Source of the DNA: Streptosporangiaceae bacterium
GTDB lineage: Bacteria > Actinomycetota > Actinomycetes > Streptosporangiales > Streptosporangiaceae
Length of the DNA: 38,962 bases
Direction: 5' to 3'
Assembly: GCA_025964715.1 (NCBI GenBank)
Contig: JAOPYH010000462.1
Coordinates: 1 to 38,962, forward strand
Below the pieces are notes generated by a model. The model did no database searches and was not told the origin of the DNA. It worked only from the letters and a program-made list of their open reading frames with translations. Shown here in pieces: positions 6,929 to 15,894 of this stretch. The position numbers were made by a program, and so were the translations under genes. Each line of letters opens with the position of its first letter. The first letter of the stretch is position 1.

Positions 6929-9900
6929 ATGACGGCTGCCGCCCTCACTCCTGGCCTGCCACATCGCCAGGGGCTCTATGACCCGGCCAACGAGCACGAC
7001 GCCTGTGGCGTCGGCATGGTGGCTGACCTCGCTGGACGCCAAAGCCACGACATCGTGGAGAAGGCTCTGACCGTCCTGCGCAATCTGGATCACCGGGGCG
7101 CCAAGGGCGCCGAGCCCGACGACGGCGACGGCGCGGGCATCTTGACCCAGATTCCGGACGCCTTCCTCCGGGAGGCCGTGGACTTCGGCCTGCCCGAGCT
7201 GGGCGCGTACGCGGTCGGCATCGCTTTCCTGCCCGCCGACGGCGCGGAGCGTGCCACAGCGGTACAGACCATCGCGGCGCTCGCGGCCGACGAAGGGCTC
7301 AAGGTCCTCGGCTGGCGCGAGATGCCCTACGACTCCCGGTTCTGCGGTCCGACGGCCCGCAGGGTCATGCCGCACTTCGCCCAGTTGTTCCTCGCGGCGG
7401 CGGACGGGCGCACGGGGATCGAGCTGGACCGGCTGGTGTTCTGCATGCGCGAGCGCGCCGAGCAGGACACCGGGGTCTACTTCCCCAGCCTGTCCAGCCG
7501 CACGATCGTCTACAAGGGGATGCTGACGACTCCGCAGCTGGAGCCGTTCTTCCCCGACCTGTCGGACCGCCGGTTCACCAGTGCCATCGCGCTTGTGCAC
7601 TCGCGGTTCTCGACCAACACCTTCCCGGCCTGGGAGCTCGCGCATCCCTACCGCTTCATCGCACACAACGGCGAGATCAACACGGTGAAGGGCAACCGGA
7701 ACTGGATGCGGGCCCGAGAGGCGCTGCTCGCCTCCGACGTGCTGCCCGGAGACCTGTCCCGGATCTACCCGGTCATCGACATCGAGGCCAGTGACACCGC
7801 GTCCTTCGACGAGTGCCTGGAGCTGCTGCACCTCGGCGGCCGGTCTCTGGTGCACTCCGTGCTGATGATGATCCCGGAGGCCTGGGAGAACCACACCGAG
7901 ATGGACCCGGCCCGCCGGGCGTTCTATGAGTTCCACTCCACCCTCATGGAGGCTTGGGACGGCCCCGCAAGCGTGACCTTCACCGACGGCACCGTCGTCG
8001 GCGCGGTCCTGGACCGCAACGGCCTGCGTCCCGGCCGCTTCTGGGTGACCGAGGACGGCTTCGTCGTGCTCGCCAGTGAGGCGGGCGTGCTCGACATCGA
8101 CCCGGCCACGGTGGTCCGCAAGGGCCGGCTCCAGCCCGGCAAGATGTTCCTGGTCGACACGGCCGCCGGCCGCATCATCGAGGATGACGAGATCAAGGCC
8201 GAGCTCGCCGCGGAGCACCCGTACGCCGACTGGCTGGCGGACGGCCTGGTGCGCTTCGAGGAGCTGCCGGCCCGCGAGCTCGAGGTCCTGAGCCACGAGG
8301 CGCTCGTCAGGCGGCAGCAGACCTTCGGCTACACCGAGGAGGAAGTGCGGGTCCTGCTGTCCCCCATGGCCCGTAACGGCGCCGAGCCGATCGGTTCCAT
8401 GGGGACCGACACGCCCATCGCGGCGCTGTCGGACCGGCCGCGGCTGCTGTTCGACTATTTCAAGCAGCTGTTCGCACAGGTCACCAACCCTCCGCTGGAC
8501 GCGATCCGTGAGGAGCTCGTCACCTCGCTGCAGTCCACACTCGGCCCTGAGAGCAACCTCCTCGCTCCGGGCCCGGAGTCGTGCCGCCGCCTGGTGCTGC
8601 CCACCCCGATCCTGGACAACGACGAGCTGGCCAAGATCGTTCACATCAACGACGAGGACGATCTGCCAGGCCTCCTCCCGCACATCGTGCATGGTCTGTA
8701 CGACGTCGACGGCGGAGGAGAGGCCCTGAAGGCCCGCCTCGGCGAGATCTGCGCCGAGGTGTCGGCGGCCATCGAGACCGGCGCGCGGATCATCGTGCTG
8801 TCGGACCGCGGCTCGGACCGCCAGAAGGCCGCGGTCCCCGCGCTCCTGCTCACGGCCGCGGTGCACCATCACCTGATCCGGGAGAAGACCCGCACCCAGG
8901 TCGGCCTGGTGGTCGAGACCGCCGAGGCCCGTGAATGCCACCACATGGCTCTGCTCATCGGCTACGGTGCCTCAGCGATCAACCCCTACCTCGCCATCGA
9001 GACCGTCGAGGAGCTCGCCCAGACCGGGATGATCCCGGGCCTGGACGCCGAGAAGGTCAGCCGCAACCTGGTGAAGGCCTACGGCAAGGGCGTTCTCAAG
9101 GTCATGTCCAAGATGGGCGTGTCCACGGTCGCCTCCTACACCGGCGCGCAGATCTTCGAGGCCATCGGCCTCGGCGCGGAGGTCCTCGACCAGTGCTTCA
9201 CGGGGACGACGTCCCGTCTCGGCGGGGTCGGCTTCGACGTCATCGCCCGCGAGGTCTCCGAGCGGCACCACCGCGCGTACCCGCGCAGCGGTAACGACAG
9301 CGCACACCGCACCCTCGAGGTGGGCGGCGAGTACCAGTGGCGCCGTGAGGGAGAGCCGCACCTGTTCAACCCGGACACGGTGTTCAAGCTCCAGCACTCC
9401 ACCCGCACCCGGCGGTACGAGATCTTCAAGGAGTACACCTCCCTCGTCGACACCCAGGCCGAGAAGCTCATGACGCTGCGCGGCCTGTTCGAGCTGCGCG
9501 AAGGCGTCCGGCCACCGGTGCCGATCGAGGAGGTCGAGCCGGTCGCGGACATCGTCAAGCGCTTCTCCACCGGCGCGATGTCCTACGGCTCCATCTCCGC
9601 GGAGGCGCACGAGAACCTCGCCATCGCGATGAACCGCCTCGGCGGCAAGTCCAACACCGGCGAGGGCGGCGAGGACCCGGAGCGGTTCACGCCCGACGAG
9701 AACGGTGACCTTCGGCGCTCCGCCGTCAAACAGGTGGCCTCCGGCCGGTTCGGCGTCACCTCGGAGTATCTCACCAACGCCGACGACCTGCAGATCAAGA
9801 TGGCGCAGGGCGCCAAGCCCGGCGAGGGCGGGCAGCTGCCCGGCCACAAGGTGTACCCGTGGATCGCCAAGACCCGGCATTCCACACCGGGCGTGGGCCT

Positions 9901-11470
9901 GATCTCACCGCCCCCGCACCACGACATCTACTCGATCGAGGACCTCGCTCAGCTCATCCACGACCTCAAGAACGCCAACCCGTCGGCGCGCGTGCACGTG
10001 AAGCTCGTCGCCGAGGTAGGCGTGGGCACGGTGGCGGCGGGCGTGTCCAAGGCCCATGCGGACGTGGTCCTGATCAGCGGCCACGACGGCGGCACCGGCG
10101 CCTCGCCGCTGACGTCCATAAAGCACGCGGGCGCCCCGTGGGAGCTCGGCCTCGCCGAGACCCAGCAGACCCTGCTGCTCAACGGCCTGCGGGACCGCAT
10201 CGTGGTGCAGACCGACGGCCAGATGAAGACCGGCCGCGACGTCATCATCGCGGCGCTCCTCGGCGCCGAGGAGTACGGCTTCGCCACGGCCCCGCTGGTG
10301 GTCTCCGGCTGCGTCATGATGCGGGTCTGCCACCTCGACACCTGTCCTGTGGGCGTCGCCACGCAGAACCCCGAGCTGCGCAAGCGGTTCAATGGCAAGC
10401 CCGAGTTCGTCGTCAACTTCTTCCAGTTCATCGCCGAAGAGGTACGGGAGTACCTCGCCGCGCTGGGTTTCCGGTCCCTCGAAGAGGCGATCGGGCAGGT
10501 GGAGCTGGTCGACGCCCGCAAGGCGGTCGACCACTGGAAGGCCAGCGGGCTCGACCTCGCGCCGATCCTGCACAAGCCCGACCTGCCCGAGGGCACGCCG
10601 CTGCGCCGGGTCACCACCCAGGACCACGGCCTGGAGAAGGCGCTCGACAACACCCTCATCCAGCTGTCCGAGGGAGCGATCCAGTACGGCGATCCGGTGC
10701 GGCTGGAGGTTCCCATCCGCAACGTCAACCGGACGGTCGGCACCATGCTCGGCCACGAGGTGACCAAGAAGTGGGGCGGTGAAGGCCTCCCCGACAACAC
10801 CATCGACGCGACCTTCACCGGCTCGGCGGGCAACTCGTTCGGTGCCTTCGTACCGCGCGGCATCACGCTGCGTCTCATCGGCGACGCCAACGACTACCTC
10901 GGCAAGGGCCTGTCCGGCGGGCGAGTGACCGTACGGCCCCATCCGGAGGCCACGTTCGCCGCCGAGGAACAGATCGCGGCCGGCAACGTCGCCCTCTATG
11001 GCGCGACGTCCGGTGAGCTGTTCCTGCGGGGCATCGCGGGCGAGCGCTTCTGCGTTCGCAACTCCGGCGCCACGGCGGTCGTCGAGGGCGTCGGCGACCA
11101 CGGTTGTGAGTACATGACCGGAGGGCGGGCGGTGATTCTCGGTCCGACGGGTCGCAACTTCGCGGCGGGTATGTCGGGCGGTGTCGCCTATGTCCTCGAC
11201 CTCGCCGAGGAGCGCGTCAACCCGGAGATGGTCGACCTCGACTCGCTCTCCGGCGACGATCGCGACTTCCTGCGCGAGATCGTCGAGCGGCATTTCGACG
11301 AGACCGGGTCGGCGGTGGCCGAGAAGCTGCTCGCGGACTGGGACACCTCGGCAGAGCGGTTCTCCAAGATCATGCCGCGCGACTACAAGAGGGTGCTCGA
11401 GGCCCGAGCCAAGGCAGAGGCCGAAGGACAGGACGTCGACCACGCGGTCATGACCGCGGCACACGGGTGA
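6929..11470 (+). CDS. gltB: Glutamate synthase [NADPH] large subunit
   Basis: With GltD it converts glutamine plus 2-oxoglutarate and NADPH into two glutamates, the GOGAT half of ammonium assimilation. The 1513 residues contain all expected parts in order. An N-terminal propeptide is followed by the class II amidotransferase domain with nucleophile Cys26 in HDACGVG, then the central domain. The FMN-binding synthase domain follows, with [16 protein letters not shown] near 905 and the 3Fe-4S cysteines in [15 protein letters not shown] at about 1128-1140. The C-terminal GXGXG beta-helix follows, with repeats such as GGRVTVRP and GGRAVILG. The ATG at 6929 has GGAGG 4 nt upstream; a TTG directly before it is less likely. 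gltD follows after 10 nt in one operon. Confidence 0.98.
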   Translation: MTAAALTPGLPHRQGLYDPANEHDACGVGMVADLAGRQSHDIVEKALTVLRNLDHRGAKGAEPDDGDGAGILTQIPDAFLREAVDFGLPELGAYAVGIAFLPADGAERATAVQTIAALAADEGLKVLGWREMPYDSRFCGPTARRVMPHFAQLFLAAADGRTGIELDRLVFCMRERAEQDTGVYFPSLSSRTIVYKGMLTTPQLEPFFPDLSDRRFTSAIALVHSRFSTNTFPAWELAHPYRFIAHNGEINTVKGNRNWMRAREALLASDVLPGDLSRIYPVIDIEASDTASFDECLELLHLGGRSLVHSVLMMIPEAWENHTEMDPARRAFYEFHSTLMEAWDGPASVTFTDGTVVGAVLDRNGLRPGRFWVTEDGFVVLASEAGVLDIDPATVVRKGRLQPGKMFLVDTAAGRIIEDDEIKAELAAEHPYADWLADGLVRFEELPARELEVLSHEALVRRQQTFGYTEEEVRVLLSPMARNGAEPIGSMGTDTPIAALSDRPRLLFDYFKQLFAQVTNPPLDAIREELVTSLQSTLGPESNLLAPGPESCRRLVLPTPILDNDELAKIVHINDEDDLPGLLPHIVHGLYDVDGGGEALKARLGEICAEVSAAIETGARIIVLSDRGSDRQKAAVPALLLTAAVHHHLIREKTRTQVGLVVETAEARECHHMALLIGYGASAINPYLAIETVEELAQTGMIPGLDAEKVSRNLVKAYGKGVLKVMSKMGVSTVASYTGAQIFEAIGLGAEVLDQCFTGTTSRLGGVGFDVIAREVSERHHRAYPRSGNDSAHRTLEVGGEYQWRREGEPHLFNPDTVFKLQHSTRTRRYEIFKEYTSLVDTQAEKLMTLRGLFELREGVRPPVPIEEVEPVADIVKRFSTGAMSYGSISAEAHENLAIAMNRLGGKSNTGEGGEDPERFTPDENGDLRRSAVKQVASGRFGVTSEYLTNADDLQIKMAQGAKPGEGGQLPGHKVYPWIAKTRHSTPGVGLISPPPHHDIYSIEDLAQLIHDLKNANPSARVHVKLVAEVGVGTVAAGVSKAHADVVLISGHDGGTGASPLTSIKHAGAPWELGLAETQQTLLLNGLRDRIVVQTDGQMKTGRDVIIAALLGAEEYGFATAPLVVSGCVMMRVCHLDTCPVGVATQNPELRKRFNGKPEFVVNFFQFIAEEVREYLAALGFRSLEEAIGQVELVDARKAVDHWKASGLDLAPILHKPDLPEGTPLRRVTTQDHGLEKALDNTLIQLSEGAIQYGDPVRLEVPIRNVNRTVGTMLGHEVTKKWGGEGLPDNTIDATFTGSAGNSFGAFVPRGITLRLIGDANDYLGKGLSGGRVTVRPHPEATFAAEEQIAAGNVALYGATSGELFLRGIAGERFCVRNSGATAVVEGVGDHGCEYMTGGRAVILGPTGRNFAAGMSGGVAYVLDLAEERVNPEMVDLDSLSGDDRDFLREIVERHFDETGSAVAEKLLADWDTSAERFSKIMPRDYKRVLEARAKAEAEGQDVDHAVMTAAHG

Positions 11471-11480
11471 AGGGGGACAC

Positions 11481-12944
11481 ATGGCTGACCCGAAGGGGTT
11501 CATGACGCATCCGCGCGAGCTCCCGCAGAGGCGCCCGGTGGATGTGCGGATCCGTGACTGGCACGAGGTCTACGAGGACTTCGGCAAGACGGCGCTGGAG
11601 AAGCAGGCGAGCCGCTGCATGGACTGCGGCATCCCGTTCTGCCACCAGGGCTGCCCGCTCGGAAACCTGATCCCCGAGTGGAACGATCTCGTCTACCGGC
11701 ATGACTGGCGGCAGGCGATCGAACGGCTGCACGCGACAAACAACTTCCCGGAGTTCACCGGGAGGCTGTGCCCGGCACCGTGTGAGACGGCCTGCGTGCT
11801 GGGCATCAACTCCGACCCCGTCACCATCAAGCGCGTCGAGGTCGAGATCATCGACCACGCGTGGGCGGAGGGCTGGGTCCAGCCGCAGCCGCCCGCTGTG
11901 AAGACCGGCCATCGGGTCGCGGTGGTCGGCTCCGGTCCGGCCGGGCTCGCCGCCGCGCAGCAGCTCACCCGCGCCGGACATGACGTGGTGGTGTACGAGC
12001 GGGCCGACCGCATCGGCGGGCTGCTGCGCTACGGCATCCCCGAGTTCAAGATGGAAAAGCGCCACATCAACCGGAGGATCCAGCAGATGACGGCGGAGGG
12101 CACCGAGTTCCGGACCTCCGTCAACATCGGGGTGGACATCACGGCCGGCGAACTCCGGCGGACCCACGACGCCGTGGTGCTCTCCGGTGGGGCCACCGCC
12201 TGGCGTGACCTGCCCATGTCCGGCCGGGAGCTCAAGGGGATCCACCAGGCGATGGAGTACCTCCCCGCATCCAACAGGGTGCAGGAGGGTGACCATGAGG
12301 AGCCGGAGATCACGGCGGCGGGCAAGCACGTCGTGGTGATCGGGGGCGGAGACACCGGCGCCGACTGCATCGGCACCGCGTTGCGCCAGGGCGCCTCGTC
12401 GGTGACCCAGCTGGAGATCATGCCGTGTCCGCCCAGGTCCCGGCCGGACTCCCAGCCGTGGCCGACCTATCCGATGCTCTTCAAGCTGGAGAGCGCGCAC
12501 GAAGAACTCCAGGACAAGGGCGGCGAGCGCGTCTACGCGATGTCCACCCAGGAGTTCGTGGGCGATGAGGACGGCAACGTCAAGGCTCTGCGGATGGTCG
12601 AGGTCGAGGGCCCGCAGAACGGGTTCAAGCCCATCCCGGGGACCGAGCGCGAGATCCCGGCCGAGCTCGTAACGCTGGCCATGGGGTTCCTCGGCCCCGA
12701 GAAGGCCGGCCTGATCGAGGAGCTCGGGGTCGAGCTCGACGCTCGCGGCAACGTGAAGCGGGACGCCTCGTACAAGACCTCACTTGACGGCGTGTTCGCG
12801 GCGGGGGACATGGGGCGTGGCCAGTCGCTGATCGTCTGGGCGATCGCGGAAGGACGTGCGGCCGCGGCCGGCGTCGACCGCTTCCTTACCGGCCGCAACG
12901 AGTTGCCCAGCCCGATCGCGCCGACCGCGCGACCGATGGTCTGA
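11481..12944 (+). CDS. gltD: Glutamate synthase [NADPH] small subunit
   Basis: A 487-residue flavoprotein that oxidises NADPH and passes electrons through FAD and 4Fe-4S clusters to the large subunit. The N-terminal cysteine clusters are visible as CMDCGIPFCHQGCP (Cys46, 49, 54, 58) and CPAPCETAC. The FAD Rossmann motif is VGSGPAGLAAAQQL, and the NADPH-binding motif is VIGGGDTGADCIGT. A second FAD contact near the C-terminus reads GVFAAGDMGRGQSL. The start ATG is 10 nt after the gltB stop with AAGGGGG in the gap. Length and cofactor motifs are standard for GltD, and nothing is missing. Two hairpins follow the stop codon. Confidence 0.97.
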   Translation: MADPKGFMTHPRELPQRRPVDVRIRDWHEVYEDFGKTALEKQASRCMDCGIPFCHQGCPLGNLIPEWNDLVYRHDWRQAIERLHATNNFPEFTGRLCPAPCETACVLGINSDPVTIKRVEVEIIDHAWAEGWVQPQPPAVKTGHRVAVVGSGPAGLAAAQQLTRAGHDVVVYERADRIGGLLRYGIPEFKMEKRHINRRIQQMTAEGTEFRTSVNIGVDITAGELRRTHDAVVLSGGATAWRDLPMSGRELKGIHQAMEYLPASNRVQEGDHEEPEITAAGKHVVVIGGGDTGADCIGTALRQGASSVTQLEIMPCPPRSRPDSQPWPTYPMLFKLESAHEELQDKGGERVYAMSTQEFVGDEDGNVKALRMVEVEGPQNGFKPIPGTEREIPAELVTLAMGFLGPEKAGLIEELGVELDARGNVKRDASYKTSLDGVFAAGDMGRGQSLIVWAIAEGRAAAAGVDRFLTGRNELPSPIAPTARPMV

Positions 12945-13002
12945 CCCTGGGAGCAGGGTCATGGCCGCGGGCGCCCCCGCCGAGGGCACCCGCGGCCATG
13001 AC
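12943..13002 (+). terminator. Tandem hairpin terminator after gltBD
   Basis: A first 7-bp stem (12943-12949 with 12954-12960, GACCCTG) overlaps the gltD stop codon. A perfect 14-bp stem (12958-12971 with 12989-13002, arm GTCATGGCCGCGGG) overlaps its end. The shared GTC means the two stems are partly exclusive. There is no T-run. Confidence 0.75.
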
Positions 13003-13059
13003 CTCGCCCGATGCCCGACTCGGCACCTCGGGCTCACCGGCGACGGGTCACCCGGCGGT

Positions 13060-13065
13060 TACTAT
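13060..13065 (+). promoter_or_regulatory. Possible -10 box for the Kazal-like gene
   Basis: TACTAT lies 31 nt before the GTG start at 13097, which would give a leader of about 25 nt that includes the ribosome binding site. No matching -35 hexamer is clear. Confidence 0.4.
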
Positions 13066-13096
13066 GGGTGACTGCAATCGGGATGAGGGGGGCTTG

Positions 13097-13339
13097 GTGA
13101 TGATCGTCATAGTCGGTTCGGTGGCGCTGCTCGGGGCGCTGGTCACGGGGCCCGTGAGCCCGCCGCCCGAGGCGTCCGGCGTGCAGCCCTGCCCGCAGGC
13201 CTGCGCGATGATCTATGAGCCGGTGACCTGCAGGTTCGAGGATGGCACGGCTCGCGCCTTCGGCAACAGATGTACGGCCGACGCGTACGCCTGCAGCCAC
13301 AACGCGCGCATCGCGGGCTGCGGCGCAAAGCGACGCTGA
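13097..13339 (+). CDS. Small secreted Kazal-like cysteine-rich protein
   Basis: An 80-residue product. A hydrophobic N-terminus (residues 2-18) followed by a Pro-rich linker looks like an export signal, although it lacks the usual basic residues. The mature part has six cysteines (32, 36, 45, 59, 66, 75) in the order C..C....YEPVTC...DGT....GN.C.A...AC, which matches the Kazal serine-protease-inhibitor pattern (PVC-dG-y-N-C-A-C). The role may be inhibition of extracellular proteases, or simply a disulfide-rich module. The GTG at 13097 was chosen because GAGGGGGG (13085-13092) is at the right distance; an ATG directly after it at 13100 would also fit, and an in-frame ATG at 13064 is possible. 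The spacing between the last cysteines is wider than in classical Kazal domains, so the family call is probable rather than certain. Confidence 0.65.
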   Translation: MMIVIVGSVALLGALVTGPVSPPPEASGVQPCPQACAMIYEPVTCRFEDGTARAFGNRCTADAYACSHNARIAGCGAKRR

Positions 13340-13407
13340 CGGGCCGGCGCACGTACGCGGGGGGCGCTCCTTTACCTGCATACCGCCTCTGTCTTTGGGC
13401 AGGGGAT

Positions 13408-13435
13408 TCCCTGTCAGCGGAATCAAGTACAGGGA
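13408..13435 (+). promoter_or_regulatory. Hairpin covering the ribosome binding site of the DJ-1/PfpI gene
   Basis: TCCCTGT (13408-13414) is complementary to ACAGGGA (13429-13435), and the right arm contains the Shine-Dalgarno GGGAG for the ATG at 13443. Pairing would hide the ribosome binding site. The stem is only 7 bp, so its stability is modest. Confidence 0.35.
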
Positions 13436-13442
13436 GATCTTC

Positions 13443-13997
13443 ATGTCGACCGAGCTACAGGGCAAGACCGTCGCCTTTCTCGTGGCGCCTGAGGGGATCG
13501 AGCAGGTCGAGCTCACCGCGCCCTGGCGGGCCGTCGAGGAGGCGGGTGGGACGCCCCGGCTCATCTCCACCGAGTCCGGGAGGGTCCAGGCCTTCAACCA
13601 CCTGGAGAAGGCCGACACGTTCCCCGTGGACAGCACCGTGGACGTGTCCGACGTCGCGGACTTCGACGGCCTCGTCCTCCCGGGCGGCGTCGCCAACCCG
13701 GACTATCTTCGGCTCCGCCCCGCGGCCGTCGCCTTCGCCAAGGGATTCTTCGACGCGGGCAAGCCGGTCTCGGCGATCTGCCACGCGCCGTGGCTCCTCA
13801 TCGAGGCCGACGTCGTGCGCGGCCGTACCATGACCTCGTGGCCGAGCCTCCGCACGGATCTGCGTAACGCGGGTGCGAACTGGGTCGACGAAGAGGTCAG
13901 AGTCTGCACCGGCGGGCCCAACACACTCGTCACGAGCCGCAAGCCCGACGACCTCAAGGCCTTCTGCCAGCGGACCGTCGAGGCACTGAAGGCATAG
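13443..13997 (+). CDS. DJ-1/PfpI family protein (glyoxalase/deglycase or stress-protein type)
   Basis: A 184-residue single-domain protein of the DJ-1/PfpI superfamily. The nucleophile elbow AICHAPWLL has Cys113 followed by His, as in the YhbO/PfpI subgroup. The supporting acidic residue is in the N-terminal APEGIEQVEL, and the ADFDGLVLPGG segment is typical of the fold. Subgroup members are reported as glyoxalases, protein/nucleotide deglycases or stress proteases; sequence alone does not separate these. It is cytoplasmic, with no signal peptide. GGGAG precedes the ATG by 6 nt. It stands alone between the Kazal-like gene and pyk, consistent with its own promoter, which I cannot place. Confidence 0.9.
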   Translation: MSTELQGKTVAFLVAPEGIEQVELTAPWRAVEEAGGTPRLISTESGRVQAFNHLEKADTFPVDSTVDVSDVADFDGLVLPGGVANPDYLRLRPAAVAFAKGFFDAGKPVSAICHAPWLLIEADVVRGRTMTSWPSLRTDLRNAGANWVDEEVRVCTGGPNTLVTSRKPDDLKAFCQRTVEALKA

Positions 13998-14036
13998 CGG
14001 TGCAGTGGGCCGTGAAGGCGTCGCGACCTGCGCGAT

Positions 14037-14050
14037 CTGGTCTAGACCAG
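14037..14050. promoter_or_regulatory. DasR-type (GntR/HutC family) operator upstream of pyk
   Basis: CTGGTCTAGACCAG is a perfect 14-bp palindrome. It closely matches the known DasR responsive element of actinomycetes (ACTGGTCTAGACCACT type), through which DasR links N-acetylglucosamine supply to metabolism and development. It lies 85-98 nt before the pyk start. A second, imperfect copy follows at 14055-14070 (minus strand TTGGTATAGACCTTGG). Control of pyk by a DasR-like regulator is inference. Confidence 0.6.
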
Positions 14051-14054
14051 CCAC

Positions 14055-14070
14055 CAAGGTCTATACCAAT
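14055..14070. promoter_or_regulatory. Second, imperfect DasR-like half site
   Basis: On the minus strand this reads TTGGTATAGACCTTGG, differing from the TGGTCTAGACC core at one position. It lies 5 nt beyond the perfect palindrome, between it and the pyk promoter. Confidence 0.4.
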
Positions 14071-14108
14071 CAATGAACGTTGGCCGACGATGTCCTGCAC
14101 GAATCTGC

Positions 14109-14131
14109 TTACTGGCCAGTAACTACATACT
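14109..14131 (+). promoter_or_regulatory. pyk promoter region with a 14-bp palindrome
   Basis: TTACTGGCCAGTAA (14109-14122) is a perfect palindrome placed where the -35/-10 spacer should be. TACATACT (14124-14131) offers a -10 box only a few nucleotides before the GTG at 14135, with no ribosome binding site, so the pyk mRNA is probably leaderless. A protein bound to the palindrome would block or reshape the promoter. Confidence 0.45.
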
Positions 14132-14134
14132 GTT

Positions 14135-15577
14135 GTGAGCGTGAGTCGTCGAGCGAAGATAGTCAGCACCATAGGCCCCGCCTGTTCCAGCCGGGAGAAG
14201 ATCCGCGCCCTCGTCGAGGCGGGCATCGACATCGCCAGGCTCAATATGAGCCATGGCGACTATGCCCAGCACGAAGAGGTCTATGGATATCTCCGCGAGG
14301 CCTCCGACGAGACCGGCCGGGGGGTGGGGATCCTGGCCGACCTCCAAGGCCCCAAGATCCGCGTCGGCCGGTTCGCCGAGGGGCCGGTGCGCCTGACGCT
14401 CGGCGATCAGTTCACCGTCACGACCGAGGATGTCCCGGGCAACCGCAAAGAGGTCTCCACCACCTACAAGGGCCTGCCCGGCGACGTGAAGCCGGGCGAC
14501 GCGGTGCTGATCGATGACGGCCGTGTCGCGCTCGAGGTCACCGGCGTCGACGGCCCGCGGGTCATCACCCGCGTGGTCGTCGGCGGCATGGTGTCCGACA
14601 ACAAGGGGCTCAACCTGCCCGGTGTCGCGGTCAGCGTGCCGGCGCTCACCCAGAAGGACGAGGCGGACCTCCGCTGGGCGCTGCGGCTCGGCGTCGACCT
14701 GGTCGCGCTGTCGTTCGTGCGCAGCCCCGAGGACGCCGACGACGTCTACCGCATCATGGAGGACGAGGGCGTCCGCGTCCCCGTCCTCGCAAAGATCGAG
14801 AAGCCGCAGGCGGTGGAGCGACTGAGCGACATCGTGGCCGCCTTCGACGGCATCATGGTGGCCCGTGGTGACCTCGGGGTCGAGCTGCCCCTCGAACAGG
14901 TGCCCATCGTGCAGAAGCGCGCCATCGAACTGGCCCGCGAGAAGGCCCGCCCGGTGATCGTCGCCACGCAGATGCTCGAATCCATGATCTCCGCCCCGCG
15001 CCCGACCCGAGCGGAGGCCTCCGACGTCGCCAACGCCGTCTTCGAGGGTGCCGACGCGGTCATGCTCTCCGGCGAGACGAGTGTGGGGCAGTACCCCATC
15101 GAGTCGGTCGAGACGATGAGCCGCATCGTCCGCGCCGCCGAGGAGACCACGCTGCGGGCCACGCACGCGCTCACCCGGATGCCCGAGACCGTGGGCGGGG
15201 CCATCGCCAAGGCCGCGGCCGAGGTCGGAGCCATCGTCGGCGCCAAGGCCCTGGTCGCGTTCACCATGACCGGGGAGAGCGCACGCCGGCTCGCCCGCTA
15301 CCGGTCCTCGATCCCGCTGCTGGCCTTCACCGCCGTGCAGGCCACGCGGAGCCAGCTCGCCCTGGTCTGGGGCACCGAGACCTTCATCGTGCCCGAGGTC
15401 GGCCATACCGACGAGATGGTGCGCCAGGTCGAGCAGGCGCTCCTGGAGATCGGCCGGTGTGAGAAGGGCGACCGGGTCGTCATCGTGGCGGGCTCGCCTC
15501 CCGGCACCCCTGGTTCCACCAACGCCCTGCGGGTCCACCGCATCGGCGACGCGATCGCCCAGGCCCTCAAGGTGTGA
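14135..15577 (+). CDS. pyk: Pyruvate kinase
   Basis: Converts phosphoenolpyruvate and ADP to pyruvate and ATP in lower glycolysis. The 480 residues show the whole family set: SRRAKIVSTIGPA at the N-terminus, a B domain after DLQGPKIRVGRF, VLAKIEKPQAVE, the metal-binding signature MVARGDLGVELPLEQVP, and TQMLESMISAPRPTRAEASDVANAV. The C-terminal domain follows after MLSGETSVGQYP. GTG at 14135 and GTG at 14141 are both possible starts; the first has a -10 box only 3-5 nt upstream and the second fits the usual N-terminus (MSRRAKIV) slightly better. No Shine-Dalgarno is seen. A DasR-like palindrome and a second palindrome sit upstream. Confidence 0.97.
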   Translation: MSVSRRAKIVSTIGPACSSREKIRALVEAGIDIARLNMSHGDYAQHEEVYGYLREASDETGRGVGILADLQGPKIRVGRFAEGPVRLTLGDQFTVTTEDVPGNRKEVSTTYKGLPGDVKPGDAVLIDDGRVALEVTGVDGPRVITRVVVGGMVSDNKGLNLPGVAVSVPALTQKDEADLRWALRLGVDLVALSFVRSPEDADDVYRIMEDEGVRVPVLAKIEKPQAVERLSDIVAAFDGIMVARGDLGVELPLEQVPIVQKRAIELAREKARPVIVATQMLESMISAPRPTRAEASDVANAVFEGADAVMLSGETSVGQYPIESVETMSRIVRAAEETTLRATHALTRMPETVGGAIAKAAAEVGAIVGAKALVAFTMTGESARRLARYRSSIPLLAFTAVQATRSQLALVWGTETFIVPEVGHTDEMVRQVEQALLEIGRCEKGDRVVIVAGSPPGTPGSTNALRVHRIGDAIAQALKV

Positions 15578-15723
15578 CGTCGGCCGCGTCCCTGCCGTAG
15601 GCGGGGGCGCGGCGGGGCGCCTGGTCCGCGTAGAAGCGGCACGAAGACGCCGCGAAAGGTTCGCATAGCCGCGTAGGAGGGCAGTGCCGCCGCATACTTA
15701 CGGACGCATATCAGGTGTGGTTG

Positions 15724-15797
15724 TGCCCCGAGTGGGATTCGAACCCACACTGTACGGTGTTTGAGACCGCAGACTCTGCCGATTGGTCTATCGGGGC
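15724..15797 (-). tRNA. tRNA with CAA anticodon (Leu by codon table) and a short, class I variable loop
   Basis: Read on the minus strand, 74 nt fold into a full cloverleaf. The acceptor GCCCCGA pairs with TCGGGGC, and discriminator A73 is at 15724. The D stem is GAC/GTC. The anticodon stem GCGGT/ACCGT carries loop CTCAAAC with anticodon CAA at 15763-15761. The variable loop is only 5 nt (ACAGT), and the T stem GTGGG/CCCAC carries TTCGAAT. The 3' CCA is not encoded. A CAA anticodon reads the leucine codon UUG, yet bacterial tRNA-Leu normally has a long class II variable arm, so this molecule is atypical. A73 agrees with leucine identity. It lies opposite in direction to pyk and the ANTAR regulator. 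Confidence 0.9.
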
Positions 15798-15881
15798 GTT
15801 GATTCCGACATCAAGTGAGATGTCCGGATTTAGTCAGGCCGATCGGACGACCAGGCTGACCACTACCCTACCGGGTCCGGG

Positions 15882-15887
15882 TACGCT
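15882..15887 (+). promoter_or_regulatory. -10 box for the leaderless ANTAR regulator gene
   Basis: TACGCT ends 7 nt before the GTG at 15895 and no ribosome binding site is present. A poor -35 (CTGACC, 15856-15861) sits 20 nt upstream. Confidence 0.5.
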
Positions 15888-15894
15888 CGTGCGC

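Noticed and set aside
6678-6948. Short minus-strand frames in the gltB upstream region
   Set aside because: No ribosome binding site, atypical composition, and they overlap the gltB start region.
5945-8944. A 999-codon open frame on the minus strand opposite gltB and the third paralogue
   Set aside because: It crosses a terminator and an intergenic region, shows no recognisable domain, and mirrors the codon bias of the plus-strand genes. Long antisense frames are common at this GC content.
12998-13096. Longer form of the Kazal-like protein
   Set aside because: The first codons lie inside the gltBD terminator hairpin, and the better ribosome binding site and hydrophobic leader support the GTG at 13097.
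15578-15723. Terminator after pyk
   Set aside because: Only short GC-rich stems (about 5 bp) are present; nothing stands out enough to call.
15715-15894. Upstream extension of the ANTAR regulator
   Set aside because: It would read through the antisense of a tRNA gene, and the receiver domain begins right after the GTG at 15895.
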